DNA of 64,000 nt from Pseudomonas muyukensis. GTDB taxonomy: Bacteria > Pseudomonadota > Gammaproteobacteria > Pseudomonadales > Pseudomonadaceae. The notes beneath the pieces were generated by a model, which was not told the origin of the DNA, ran no database searches, and worked only from the letters and a program-made list of their open reading frames with translations. Within the stretch, counting starts at the first letter, position 1, and every line of letters begins with the position of its first letter. Below are positions 1 through 11,400 of the stretch, piece by piece. A program made the translations under genes and the position numbers. The stretch lies in contig NZ_CP077073.1 in NCBI RefSeq assembly GCF_019139535.1, positions 3,686,501-3,750,500 on the forward strand, read 5' to 3'.

Positions 1-1857
1 TCTGGTAGCGTCAACTGCGGGTTCGAACGTCCTAGTCAGCTGCGCCCGGCCCTTCAGGCACTAGCCCTTGCCTTGGAGCTGTGTTGGGACCCAGTGGACA
101 TGAACCGCCTTTTGGACTTCCTGACTCATCCGGTCGGCCCATTCAGTCGCGCTGCGAGAAGCAGACTCGCACGCGCTGTCGCCAACCAACCCGGGATAGG
201 TGGCGAAGCCTGGACGACAGCCAAGAACAAGATCGCCGCAGATGACGATGCCCAGGAAGTGGCAGATGAAATCACCTTCTGGCTGGAATCAGAGCGCTGG
301 GCACGCACAGATGGAGTGCCGGTAGATGCACTGATCGCTCGCGTCGATCGGATGCAGGAGGCTATGCGGCGTCGCCTCTTGGGTGAGCCTGCTGACGCGG
401 CAAGCTTTATGGCGGCGCATAGCCAATGTGCGGCTGTTCATGACGCATTGACCGAGCTGGCTCGGCAAGGTGTGGCCAAGCTACTGCCTCGACAAGTCGA
501 ACAGTTGGTCGCCCACGCCACACCCGCCGGAGCAACCAATCCCGCTGCGGTTTCCCATATTGGTTGCATGCGCTCGAGCAGCACGGCAGCCGCCTGCATC
601 GAAGCAGCTGATGAAGTGATCTGGTGGATGCCGTCGACGCCTGCCCTGCCCTCGCCTCTGCCTTGGTCTCCTGCCGAGGTGAATGCTCTAACTCAATTAG
701 GTGTGCAGTTGCGAGACCCGGCGCGTGAGCTTGTATCGTTAGCACTGAGGTGGCTGCGGCCACTACTTGCCGCGAGAAAAAGATTCATCATCGTCTGCCC
801 TCCTCCTGGTTCAGAAGTGCATCCGATTCGTCAGCTTCTTAAGAAGCTCGTACCGGATATCGAGTCCGCGTCGCTTGACTTGGACACCGCACTCAATTCC
901 ACGCTACTAGGGGTAACCGCCGAGGTGCTTGCACCTCAGGCGCTGCCCGCTACTCCACGACACATCCAACTGCCTCATCCCGTGCAGCTCGGCGACGCCC
1001 TACAGTCGTTCACTACGCTGAACGAGCTTTTCAATGATGCAGCCCTATTCGTTTTGAAACGAGTGGCGAAGCTGGATCCCACCTCAGTCCTAGAGGTTGA
1101 TGAGGGCAACCGCCTGCTGGGCATCCTCGCTCATCGGGTGCTCGAGAAACTCTTCGCGCACGACAAAGCCTTGAGTTGGTCAAACGCCGAAGCCGTTGAC
1201 TGGTTCCGCGCCGTAGCCGACTCACTCTTACTGACTGAAGGCGCTGTACTGCTCATGCAGGGTGCGGGGGTAACACAGCAGCACTTCCGGCAGGTATGCG
1301 AACGAGCCATCGGAAGTCTCCTCGATCACCTCAGGCTCGCAGGTGCCATTCAGGTTCAGACTGAGGTGGAGTTCAGAGGAACCTTGGGAGCAGTCCCGCT
1401 GATCGGCAAAATTGACCTCTTGGTCACACTTGGTGACAAGCGAACTGTCGCCGTGGACATAAAGTGGAGGGGCGATACCTACTACGCCGGGCTGCTTCGC
1501 TCTGGCGAGCACCTACAGTTGGCGCTCTACTCCAGCCTCATTGAGCAAACAAGCGGTATCGCACCCGCCGCGCTTGGCTATTTCATCCTGGAAAGTGGCG
1601 GGCTGTACATCACCGCTGCCGACATCTTCCCAAAAGCGCAAGTCAGAAGACCGCCGGACGGCGTAACCGCCTCCAATCTACTGGACCGCGCCCGCGCTAC
1701 CTGGAAGTGGCGCAAGCAGCAGCTGGACGCCGGGACCATCGAAGTCGTTCCGGAAGATCCGAACGACGAGTACCAGGGCCCTGAGGGAACCTTTCCGGTC
1801 AACGGTCCAAGCAAATGGGACCGAGACCATCTTATCTTGCTGGGAGGCTGGAAGTGA
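1..1857 (+). CDS. AddB/RecB-like PD-(D/E)XK nuclease protein (5' end outside window)
   Basis: The reading frame is open from base 1, so the true start lies upstream; the TTG at 73 is only the first start-like codon inside the window. The C-terminal third carries a RecB-family nuclease signature: GKIDLL (metal-binding Asp), then VDIKWRG (the D-x-K pair), then LQLALYSSL resembling the QxxxY motif. The upstream part has no Walker A motif and resembles the inactivated helicase-like half of AddB proteins. The TGA overlaps the ATG of the UvrD-type gene that follows, so the two are translationally coupled and probably form a DNA end-processing complex. Family placement comes from motifs; the system is probably antiviral, by inference from the neighbourhood. 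Confidence 0.75.
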   Translation, partial: SGSVNCGFERPSQLRPALQALALALELCWDPVDMNRLLDFLTHPVGPFSRAARSRLARAVANQPGIGGEAWTTAKNKIAADDDAQEVADEITFWLESERWARTDGVPVDALIARVDRMQEAMRRRLLGEPADAASFMAAHSQCAAVHDALTELARQGVAKLLPRQVEQLVAHATPAGATNPAAVSHIGCMRSSSTAAACIEAADEVIWWMPSTPALPSPLPWSPAEVNALTQLGVQLRDPARELVSLALRWLRPLLAARKRFIIVCPPPGSEVHPIRQLLKKLVPDIESASLDLDTALNSTLLGVTAEVLAPQALPATPRHIQLPHPVQLGDALQSFTTLNELFNDAALFVLKRVAKLDPTSVLEVDEGNRLLGILAHRVLEKLFAHDKALSWSNAEAVDWFRAVADSLLLTEGAVLLMQGAGVTQQHFRQVCERAIGSLLDHLRLAGAIQVQTEVEFRGTLGAVPLIGKIDLLVTLGDKRTVAVDIKWRGDTYYAGLLRSGEHLQLALYSSLIEQTSGIAPAALGYFILESGGLYITAADIFPKAQVRRPPDGVTASNLLDRARATWKWRKQQLDAGTIEVVPEDPNDEYQGPEGTFPVNGPSKWDRDHLILLGGWK

Positions 1858-4800
1858 TGAACAACATCGAATTCATCAGCGCAGGCGCCGGCAGTGGCAA
1901 GACCTACAAGCTGACCGAAACTCTCGCACAAGCCCTCGAATCTGGCACGGCACGGCCTCACGCCATCTTGGCCACGACCTTCACGGTGAAGGCCGCTACC
2001 GAGCTGCGCGAACGCGCCCGCTCCTGGCTTCTTGAAAAGGGCCGTATCGACCTCGCCACCGCCATAGGCCAAGCCCGCTTGGGCACCGTCAACAGTGTCT
2101 GTGGTCAGATGCTCAAACGGTTCTGCTTCGAGTTGGGGCTGTCTCCCGACCAGACTGTCCTGGGTGAAGGTCAATCCAAGAGACTGCTCAAAGCCACGCT
2201 GGCCGAGTCGATGGATGCCGACGCACAAGCGGAACTAGTTTGGCTCACAGAGCGGTTCGGCATCGAACAGGCGGACTGGTCCAAGACTGTTGAGGCTGTC
2301 GTCAAGGCCGCGCTCGATAACGACATTGAGCCAGGGGCGCTTCGCGTGATGGGTACTCAGAACGCGGACGCTATGCTCGCGAACTGGCCTGTCCCAACTG
2401 CGGGGCTGGACCCGACCATGGCGTTAGCGACCGCGCTGGCCAAGGCGCACCAGGAAGTAACCGCCTACGTAGAACAGCAGCAAGCTGTCGGCGCCAAAGT
2501 TGCAGACAACCTCTTAAAAGGCCTCGACGGGCTGCAAAAACTGGATCGTCTCTTCCGTGAAGGACGCTGGTGCTGGCCCGACTGGATCGGCGCAGCGGGG
2601 TTTGACGCCGGCGCTAAGGTCAGGGATATCGTGGCACCAGTCAAGTCCGCTGCTCAGGCCCACGAGTCTCACCCGGCCTTTCATGCCGAGGTCCGTCGCT
2701 ACCTTGACAAGGTGTTCAAGCTGGCCGCCGACGTTCTCGACGCCTACGAACAGGCCAAGAAGGCGCTGGGTGCAGTCGACTTCAGCGACCAAGAGGTGTT
2801 GCTGCTACGTGCATTGAGGACAAAGCCTGCCGTCCGTGAAGTGTTGGCGGCAGAACTGGATCTCATCATGGTTGATGAGTTCCAGGACACCAGCCCGCTC
2901 CAACTGGCGCTTTTCGTCGAGCTGGCCAAACTGGCTAAGAAGTCGGTGTGGGTCGGTGACCCCAAGCAGGCTATCTACGGCTTCCGCGGAACTGACTCGA
3001 GCCTCATTTCCGGCGTTCTCAGCGCCATCAAGGGCTGGGGCGGAGTCATAGGGAAGGCTCTGGACACCTCCAGGCGCTCCACCGAAAGCCAGGTCTTACT
3101 CACTAATAGTGTATTCAGCTCTGCGTTCGAGCCCGACCTGACGCCTGAGCAGGTTCGGTTGCAGCCTCTGCGGAAAGACATCCCGGATCAGCCCGCGCTG
3201 TTGAACTGGAACTTCGAGAGCAGCCGAAACGACTCAGACTACCTAGGCCTTGGCCAGGCCATCCACGAGCTGCTCGAGTCCGGGGTTAAGGTCGAAGACA
3301 AGGACACCAAGGAGCTCCGTCCGATTCAGGCCGGCGATGTCGGAGTGCTGTGTCGCTACAACGACCAAGTCGAATTTGCCGTCACGTCGCTCACGCGCTG
3401 GGGCATCCCGTCAGCCAGCCCACGCTCCGGCTTGTTGGGGACTGCCGAAGCCATCTATGTCATGGCCTGTCTGAGGCGCATGAACGACCCAACCGACACC
3501 GTCGCCACGGCGCTGGTTCTAACCCTGGCCGATGGCACTCCGATCGAGACCTGGCTTGCAGACAGGCTGCAATACCTAGCCACCGAAGGGGTGAGGTCAC
3601 ACGAGTGGCTGACGAAGGGTGATAGCTCCCATCCCCTACTGGCCCGATTGGAAGAGCTGCGTCCAACGCTAATGGCTTTGACGCCACAGGAAGTACTGCG
3701 ACTTGCTGCTGCCGAGTCCCAAGTAGTGCGGCTGGTCGGACAATGGTCCACCTCCCCTCACGAGAGCCGCAATAGGCTGTCCAATGTCGAGGCACTGGTC
3801 GAGCTCGGAAAGACTTTCGAGGACGAGTGTGTCGCCGCGAAGCGACCGGCGACCATCAGCGGCATGCTTCGTTGGCTGGACGAACTCGCCAGCGCAGAGG
3901 ACGATAACCGGGCCATTTCAGAAGACAACTCGGTCTCGGTCATCACCTATCACGGGGCCAAGGGGCTGGAGTGGCCAATCGTCGTGCTGACAAGCCTCGA
4001 TGCGACAGCACGCAGTTCGCTTTGGGGTGTACGCGCGAGAACAGTTGGGGGCTTCGATCCGCAGCAGCCGCTCGCCAACCGCTTCGTCCACTGCTGGCTG
4101 AAGACCTGGGGCAAGCGTTCCCAACCCCAAGCCGCCCTCAATGCTGAAGCCAGCTCCACTGGTCAAGCCATGCAGGCCGAGGCGCTGGCCGAGAACAAAC
4201 GCCTTCTCTATGTGGGCCTGACCCGCGCGCGTGATATGAACATCGCAGTGTCGTTTGTTCGCAAGTCAGGGGCGGGGCGCGCCTGGGTCGGCGAAATTCA
4301 AGGCGCACCCGACCTGTTGTTCGGCGATTCAGGAACCATAGCGATTCCCGACGGCCAGCAGCTCTCAAGACTATCGAGATCGTGGAGCAAGGATGACTGC
4401 TCAACGGAGCCACCTGCCAAAGCCTCCGAGGCCTGCAGTTGGTTCACCGCTCGTCCGCGCGTGCAGGCCGAGCCGTTGTGGCATCGACCGAGTTCTGCCT
4501 CGGGAGGCACGTTCAAGGTAGTCGAGACTGACGCGGTAGGAGTCCGGCTGAGCTTGGCGGGCAAGCCCGACATGGCATCGCTGGGCACGGCGCTCCACCT
4601 CTGTATCGCTCGCGCCGGCGTGCTTGGCGGGATTTCAGTCCCTGAAGTCGAACGAATCCTGATGACCTGGGCCGTGGCTCATTCTGTGGATAAGGAAGCC
4701 GTTTGTGCCCAGGCCAGAGCGTTCCAAGCTTGGGTAGCCAAGCGCTGGCCTGGCTGCCCCGTTTACGTCGAAGTTCCCATCGAAGCGAATGGCCCTAACG

Positions 4801-5030
4801 GCACTCGTATCCGGGGCCGCATCGACTTGCTGGTCGAACTGCCAGATGGTTGGATTCTCATGGACCACAAGTCGAACCCCGGTGGCTCAGCCAGAGACGA
4901 GGACCTGGTGGCTGAGCACGGGCCCCAGCTCGAGTCCTATGGTCATGCCCTTCTCAACGCGACCGGCAAGCCCGTGAGCGAGCGATGGCTCTACATGCCG
5001 GTCGCTGCACGAGCAGTCCGCCTCTCCTGA
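1857..5030 (+). CDS. UvrD/AddA-like helicase with C-terminal RecB nuclease domain
   Basis: A superfamily 1 DNA helicase fused to a nuclease, 1057 residues from the ATG at 1857. That ATG overlaps the upstream TGA and is preceded by a GGAGG site. Visible motifs are Walker A (SAGAGSGKTYKL, residues 8-19), the UvrD motif II block (VDEFQDTSPLQ), motif III region (VGDPKQAIYGFRG), motif V-like YHGAKGLEWP and motif VI-like LLYVGLTRARD. The C-terminus has GTALHL, GRIDLLVEL and MDHKSNPGG, the pattern of the AddA/RecB nuclease. With the preceding gene it forms an AddAB-like pair. Canonical housekeeping recombination in Pseudomonas uses RecBCD, so an extra pair in a defence island suggests a role against foreign DNA. 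That role is inferred. Confidence 0.85.
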   Translation: MNNIEFISAGAGSGKTYKLTETLAQALESGTARPHAILATTFTVKAATELRERARSWLLEKGRIDLATAIGQARLGTVNSVCGQMLKRFCFELGLSPDQTVLGEGQSKRLLKATLAESMDADAQAELVWLTERFGIEQADWSKTVEAVVKAALDNDIEPGALRVMGTQNADAMLANWPVPTAGLDPTMALATALAKAHQEVTAYVEQQQAVGAKVADNLLKGLDGLQKLDRLFREGRWCWPDWIGAAGFDAGAKVRDIVAPVKSAAQAHESHPAFHAEVRRYLDKVFKLAADVLDAYEQAKKALGAVDFSDQEVLLLRALRTKPAVREVLAAELDLIMVDEFQDTSPLQLALFVELAKLAKKSVWVGDPKQAIYGFRGTDSSLISGVLSAIKGWGGVIGKALDTSRRSTESQVLLTNSVFSSAFEPDLTPEQVRLQPLRKDIPDQPALLNWNFESSRNDSDYLGLGQAIHELLESGVKVEDKDTKELRPIQAGDVGVLCRYNDQVEFAVTSLTRWGIPSASPRSGLLGTAEAIYVMACLRRMNDPTDTVATALVLTLADGTPIETWLADRLQYLATEGVRSHEWLTKGDSSHPLLARLEELRPTLMALTPQEVLRLAAAESQVVRLVGQWSTSPHESRNRLSNVEALVELGKTFEDECVAAKRPATISGMLRWLDELASAEDDNRAISEDNSVSVITYHGAKGLEWPIVVLTSLDATARSSLWGVRARTVGGFDPQQPLANRFVHCWLKTWGKRSQPQAALNAEASSTGQAMQAEALAENKRLLYVGLTRARDMNIAVSFVRKSGAGRAWVGEIQGAPDLLFGDSGTIAIPDGQQLSRLSRSWSKDDCSTEPPAKASEACSWFTARPRVQAEPLWHRPSSASGGTFKVVETDAVGVRLSLAGKPDMASLGTALHLCIARAGVLGGISVPEVERILMTWAVAHSVDKEAVCAQARAFQAWVAKRWPGCPVYVEVPIEANGPNGTRIRGRIDLLVELPDGWILMDHKSNPGGSARDEDLVAEHGPQLESYGHALLNATGKPVSERWLYMPVAARAVRLS

Positions 5031-5084
5031 CGCTCCCAGAAGCGTACCGGACTTAGTTAAATAGAAACACGAGGAAAAGCAGAG

Positions 5085-5474
5085 ATGGATGTGAAGTTCC
5101 TGTCGGCTTCGCAGACGCAGTCGACACTCATAGCACTGGTTGAGAACTGCGAGTCGATGCAATGGGCAGTAGCCTGGGCGACCGAGAACGCGGTCTTCGA
5201 GGCAGCGATGAAAGACAGCTCGAAGTTCGAGCACTTCGTTGTCGGCACTCATATGTTCCAGACGCAGCCCGAGGTGCTTGAGCGGGCGGCAGCGCTAGCA
5301 GCCGCAGCCGTCGTTCTCCCGCTTGGGTCGAAATCGGTCTGTCGCGAATGGCAGCAAACGACTGTGGATTTCAACCGGTCAGTAGCCCTCACTGACTACC
5401 CCATCCGGACGAGAAGGTATGCTCCCAGTCTATGTGCACGACAAAGGTCACATCACCTGACTCAATTCCGCTAA
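5085..5474 (+). pseudogene. Truncated phospholipase D-like (PLD/HKD) nuclease gene
   Basis: The first 70 or so codons, from the ATG at 5085 behind a purine-rich GAGGAAAAG stretch, read as the N-terminal half of a PLD-like domain: residues LIALVENCESMQWAVAWATE, then FEHFVVGTHMFQT. The part that should carry the HxK active site is missing. After about base 5285 the reading becomes low-quality sequence (Ala-rich, then Arg/Ser-rich) and stops at 5474, overlapping the 3' end of the opposite-strand STAND gene. This looks like a gene cut when the next module arrived. The 55-bp gap after the helicase gene suggests it was once the third gene of the AddAB-like operon. Confidence 0.55.
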
Positions 5475-8400
5475 CCAAGGCCCATATGCTTGGTTAAGTA
5501 TGGGTATTAGATCCGGTCGCATCAGTACGTCACACCCCTCTATGTAGTACGAGTCCTGAATCGAAATCTGATCGCTATGCACTCGCCAAGTACGTTGAAC
5601 CACCGCGAGGTTTCCAGCAGCATCTACCCACTTCATGGAGCCTGCGTATGCACAATGGTGCAGATCAGCAAGCATTTGAAGGCTTGCCGGAGGGACGAGT
5701 AATGAAGCCCTTCCCAGCCAGTCCTCAATTGGGCTCAGGCTCACTAACCAAGGACCACGCTCGTCCATTATCTCATCCGGACTACCCGTAATGATCATCC
5801 AATCTTCGATATGACCTTCGTTGAAAGGAAACGCATTGGGCGGGACACTCTCATCAGGATGCACTGCAACAATCCCCCCCATGCGGGTGGTCGTTCGCTG
5901 CCGCCCCGATTCAGTCCGCGAGCTTTGAGGATGTTCCACCTCATAGAAACCAAGTCGAATCCAACCACTGTACTCAGGATCATCGTCAGCGACCGTGACG
6001 ATCGGGTTGAGACCATTGCGCGCACTGGGTTCCCATTTAGGGCGCGGTGTCCTGCTGGCGACAGCCATCAAGTGCGCAGGGATATTTGGTAGGATATAGC
6101 GAAGGATCTCCTCGTCCAACTCTGACTCGAAGCCTTCGGGTAGCCCTTCAGGACGCGGAAGGCTAACGAGCATAGAATCAAGAATGGATAGATAGATTTC
6201 CATTTGCCAAAGCAAAACTTGGGCTGAAAGACGTGCACTACCATTACGGCCGGCGCTGAGCTGCCATCGCTCGCGACCCGGAGTAGAATCACTCCACGCA
6301 ATGTTATTCAGACGCTCCTCGAGGATATACGGCAGGTCAGGCCAGGACTGCGACAGAAATTCCATCACTTCATACTGCTCAAGTGCTGCGATCATCCGCA
6401 AAGGTTGATGGACGACCGGGCTGGAAGACATCGTGGATTCGGTTCTGTCTGCAACAGTCACATCTATTCTGGCTAGAAGTGCTTGAGCCATCCTCGCCAC
6501 TGCCCATGAGTCGGACTCGGCGCATAGCATAAGCTCGGGACTGACATCAGTAATGAGGTTCGAAAGGTCCACCGGGGACTCAATCAACACGCGAAGCATT
6601 AGATGCAGCGAGGACACTGATGTATCGGCCAGTAGCCAGTGGCTCAACGGACGAGCGAATAGATGAGTTCGATCGCGTAGCAGACGTGCTATAGCACTCA
6701 AAACTAGCCCTTTGCGTGGTAAGACCGGATTGCCTAGGCGATTCAGGAGCAGGCTGATCAAGGCCTCTTCCACTGACCAGTCGCAATCGTCTGCCTCAAG
6801 ACTTTCAAACCCAAGGTAGCGTCCCGGCAAAGGCAAACGGCGCTCCATCACGTTGAAGGCCTCGGCCCATGCTTGTGACGCGATGCCGGGAACCTCCCAT
6901 TCGGCAAGTTGCTCAACCAGACGTTGCGTCACACCATGAACATTGCCAGACCGCAGCTTACGGGCCGTCTCGTCTGCTAGCACCTGCCAGGCTTGCGCAG
7001 GATCAAGCTCAAGCGCTCTGTCTACCGAAGCTGCGTGCTTACGATCGCCTACGTTATGCCAGCCACCGCCGCCTTTTGCACAGCTATACGCAAGCACGTA
7101 GGTGATGGCGGCCAGTTGTACATGACCGGCGTTATCAAGCGCTTCAGCCAGGCCGTTAATGGCCTGATAACGATCCCGGAACCAGTAATCCGTATCGTGC
7201 ACATAAAAGTGGATCAGTCGTCGGGCTGCTAATTCATCGCCTGCTTCGACCATTTCGCTGATGATATAAGCCAGAGGTAGTGTTACCACCCCGTCGATCT
7301 CGGAATCCGAGATTTTCGTCGCACCTAATCTGCGAAGCGTAGACAGCACATCCACATAGCTTCGCGTTTGAGGAAAGGCGGGACGAAGCTCCTCACCTGC
7401 CGTGTCGTTCTTAAGAGATCTGCTTTCACTGCGCACTATCGGCGTGGGATGACGGTAATCACACAGGGCTGCTGGAACGGTAAGCGCATGCTCTGATGCA
7501 AATTTTAGAAGCCGCTCCACGGCATCGACCCGATACCGCATAGCATCATCTAACACTTCTGCACATAGTTGTGTGAATCGCTCCTGGACGTAAGACAGGC
7601 TGTTCGGGATAAGCCGTTCAAGAGGAACTAGCCGTTCCATGACAAGCTTACTGGCGCCACCGTCGTAATCAACCTCGAACAAGATTGAGCTCCATACTCC
7701 ATCGAGCAAGAGCGGATCCGCCGTTTCAGCAAGACTCTTCAATACACTCGTCAGTGCGGCGACCGTGATCCAGGACTCCCCCCCACGTTCACGTGCCAAT
7801 GTCGATGCTAAAAGCCGAACACCGTGTACTGGGTCAACAGCCATGAGTGCACTGAACCAGGCGTTCGGTGCATGGCGTGTTTCTCTGCCATCGGTATGAT
7901 TCATCACTGCTCGCACGAGCGGCTGCAACTTGGTCAAGCCATCAAGCGCTGCGGTGGAAGACCCTCTCTTCAAAGCGCTCACACTCTGGATCAGGTCAAA
8001 CAGAGAGGTGTCTTTGTGAAACCCGTACCCCAGTAGAAACCCGCAAGAGTTCCCCCAATAACTGGCTGCCGCCTCAGGTTGCCCTGCAACTGCTAACGCC
8101 TGTGCCACCCGCATGGAAAACTCGGCATGGTTGCTGTAGTAAGTACCGCCGTCTCTCTCCTCTGCCACGAGTTCACGATCTAAAGCGTCGACCACCAACT
8201 GCGACGCTGATTCATGTTTAGCGTAGGGAATCAGTATCGAAAAAAAAGTATTGGCCGAAATGGCCCCGCCGTCTTCCCTGTCCATCTGGGTCGCAATACC
8301 CAGACGAACCTCGGATATGGAGGAAATGGCGTAGTCCCACTCCTCCAGCGTTCTGGGGAGACGCAGTGCTCGGGCCAGGCTCTCAGCTATAACTGAATGG

Positions 8401-11400
8401 ATGAGATACAGATCGCATGCCCGAGGAGATCCCACGAACGGACGAACATCCCCGAGAAGCTCTGCAAAAACGGCACTAGAGTCAGATGGACTGTTTTGGA
8501 GGGCCGCCGCTTCAGCTTCTGCGCTTGCTATCACGAAACGCAGCCAGCAACGGTACCAGCCGTCCCCTTCGACACGATGCCGCTCCGCGTCCAGGATTTG
8601 TGAATTGCCCGTTAAGGCATGTAGGCGTATGGATGCAACCCAGTCGCGAACTGGCTGGGTGCTGTGTAGGTGGCCATTGTCGTCCAGAGCAATGTCTAGA
8701 GTGTATGGTTCAACCAAAAATGGCTGGCCATTTTCAATGGAACCCCCTCGCTCCAGACACCATACAGCCTGCTCTGCTCCTTCGGCGTGACGCAGCGCGT
8801 TGTTGGCGTAATCTGCCGCCGCCACAAAGTTGCTCGCCTCCCATGCGACGTCCGACAGCCCCAACCAAGTCGCACAAGCACGCTCATCACTTAAGCCGAA
8901 TCGCTGGTCAGATTGAATGCGCACTCGCCCAGCGAGACGTTCAACGGAAGACATAGGTAGCTCGTGAGCGAGCATGCTCGAAAGGCTACGTACGAAGATG
9001 AATTTGAGTTCTTCCTCGAAATACAACTGATCACAAACCTCTCGGGCGACACCAAACGTATACCCTAAGCGCAGTTGTCCACGCAGCGACGCCAGGTAAA
9101 CCTTTTCCTCCTCGTACAGATAAGCCTCAGGATCGAAATGATCAGAGTGACTGCTGCGCTGGTCGTCAAACCATAACTCAAGGTATTCCGCCCAGGGTGC
9201 CACTGCGCCTTGGGCCTCGACCGCCTCACACGCGAGCAGTCCTTGAGTTGCATCCAGAGTTGGTTCTCCATCGAAGAGCATGCGTTGCGCGAGAGCATGC
9301 GGCCCATGTAGCGCCTGGTAGGTGACCCAATACGGATGCCAGCGATTTGTACCTTCATCAAAGCACATGTCGAGTGAACGGAAGATCTCAGCACACCTGA
9401 GCAGCACTGGCCAGTTTCCGCTGCTTGCCGCAATGTCCGCTGCAAGCGAGACGCCATTTTCAATAGCCGCTCTAGAGTGTCCATGAATGAGACTGTCACG
9501 CGCAAAGGTGGCAGAGACCCGCTCCAAAATCTCATCGTCCCGCCCCATTCGGCGCAAAGAAGGAAGCAAAAAGCGGTATGAGCGAGCGTCTTGAAAAAAG
9601 TCTTTGGATTCTAGCCAGACGATGACCGGATTCAGGATATTGCGAACGCTTTTGCCTGCGGCTTGTAACTCGTCAAGAATGAAGCGTCTGAAGCTCTCAT
9701 GAAATATCCGTACACCGCCTTGACCTGTGGCGTGGGAAAGGATGGGGGACAACATGGCCAGCGCTTCGGGAACATAGTCTTGCATCAAGCTCCCGACAAT
9801 TTCTTTCAGCTCTGCCTCCGTCACCGAGAAATCAAGCACACCTAGGATATTAGCCACGGGGACGTTGTTGCGGCTGGCGGTCAGGTTCAGGTGTTGGTAG
9901 TAACGGGTAATGTCACCGTCAAAGGCTGGCGCTGACGATAGCCATTCATGAGGCGCTTGAATGCGCCCGCTCTTTAACCCCTCAGCGAGGCCAACCGACA
10001 AATAGCGGGTATAGAGAGGGTTTCCTTGGGCCTTCGACGCCAGTAAGGTGAGTAACTCGTCTCGTTCACCTTGGTCGCTAATGGCGACGTCTTCAAATGC
10101 TTGTAAAACGCCATGCTTATCACACAGAGAAAATATCTCCTCGCGTTGCCACGCTTGAAGGGTGTGCTGGTGCAGTGAGTCCTTGAAACGATCTCGGAGA
10201 GGATCAAGGTGCTCGCCAGGTTGAGAGCCAATGACAAGCGATACACCTTCAGGTAACGCGAGTGTCGATAAGCGCTCTACGATATCCGTTTCATTATCAT
10301 TTAGGCTTTGAGAGGTGCTGCGTACTCGCGCAATGTGATCCAGACCGTCGACAATAATGACGACTCGGGAGCCGCTTTCAGCGACTTGCTGCAGGCTTTC
10401 TTCAAGGACATCAGCTCCTGCCGCAAAGGTCTGCCGAGCAGAGACGCTCTCTTGCTCACTCAACCAGTCCTGGATGTCCCCCAGAAGATTTGCAAACAGG
10501 ATGTTGGTGCTAACCCGCTTCTCTGCCAAACCGTCTCCAGGGGCAAGGAAGCAGTAATGCTGCGCTACAACAACACCGCGATTTCGCAGAAAATCGGCAA
10601 GCTGCGTCAACTCCCAAGATTTACCTGATCCGGGGCCAGCAAGGATCAAATGAACGCCTCCCTGCAGCACCGTTTCAGCCAGATCGTCGCGAACGTGCGG
10701 TCGCAGCTGTAGCACAGAATTATCAATCGGGAACTGTTGAAGTACTCGCCCGAAATCTGTGCGCAGCATCAAACGACTGGCTACGTTCCCAGGGGTCAGC
10801 CTCTCGCCTTGAATGCGGGCGTTGGTGGCGATGTGAATAGCTAACGCTGCAACATCCTCAGGCCGTCTTTCGGCGTTGGGGTATCGCCCTATTCCAACAT
10901 CCTTCTTCAACAAGTCGAGCAGTAAATCCTCTAACGGGCCGGGGCTATCAAGATCAAGCGTTGCTGAGGGCAAAGCAAGTTCAATGATAAAGCGCTCGCA
11001 AAAAGCGACAACCTGATCTCGGGTAAGCGGTGCTGGGCCCTCCTTGGAGGGGCAGAGTACCGAGAGTCTTGGGCCTTCGGCATCTGGCCATATTCGAGCT
11101 GAATCGATGCGATATCGCTTTGTAGTAAACCCTGCGAACGTGCCAGCGGCTTCTGACACTTCAAATAAAGCGGACAACGCGTCGGCTATAACAGGGGGCT
11201 GCCAGGTCGCGCAGAGCCTGTACTCGTCAGCTGCGTCCATGCCTGCTTGGGTGAACGTCTGAACCAAACGGTCAAATCGAAGAGAGGAGGCATGGCCTGT
11301 GAAATCTTGAAGCTTCAGTGCGACGTCGGGGTTCAGGCTGGACTTTAGCTGGCGCCGGATTCTGGTTCCATTGGCCGTCACCTCAAGATCGTCGAAGCGG

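Noticed and set aside
1..5474. DISARM or BREX because of the PLD-like gene
   Set aside because: No SNF2-type helicase, methylase or other core gene of those systems is in view.
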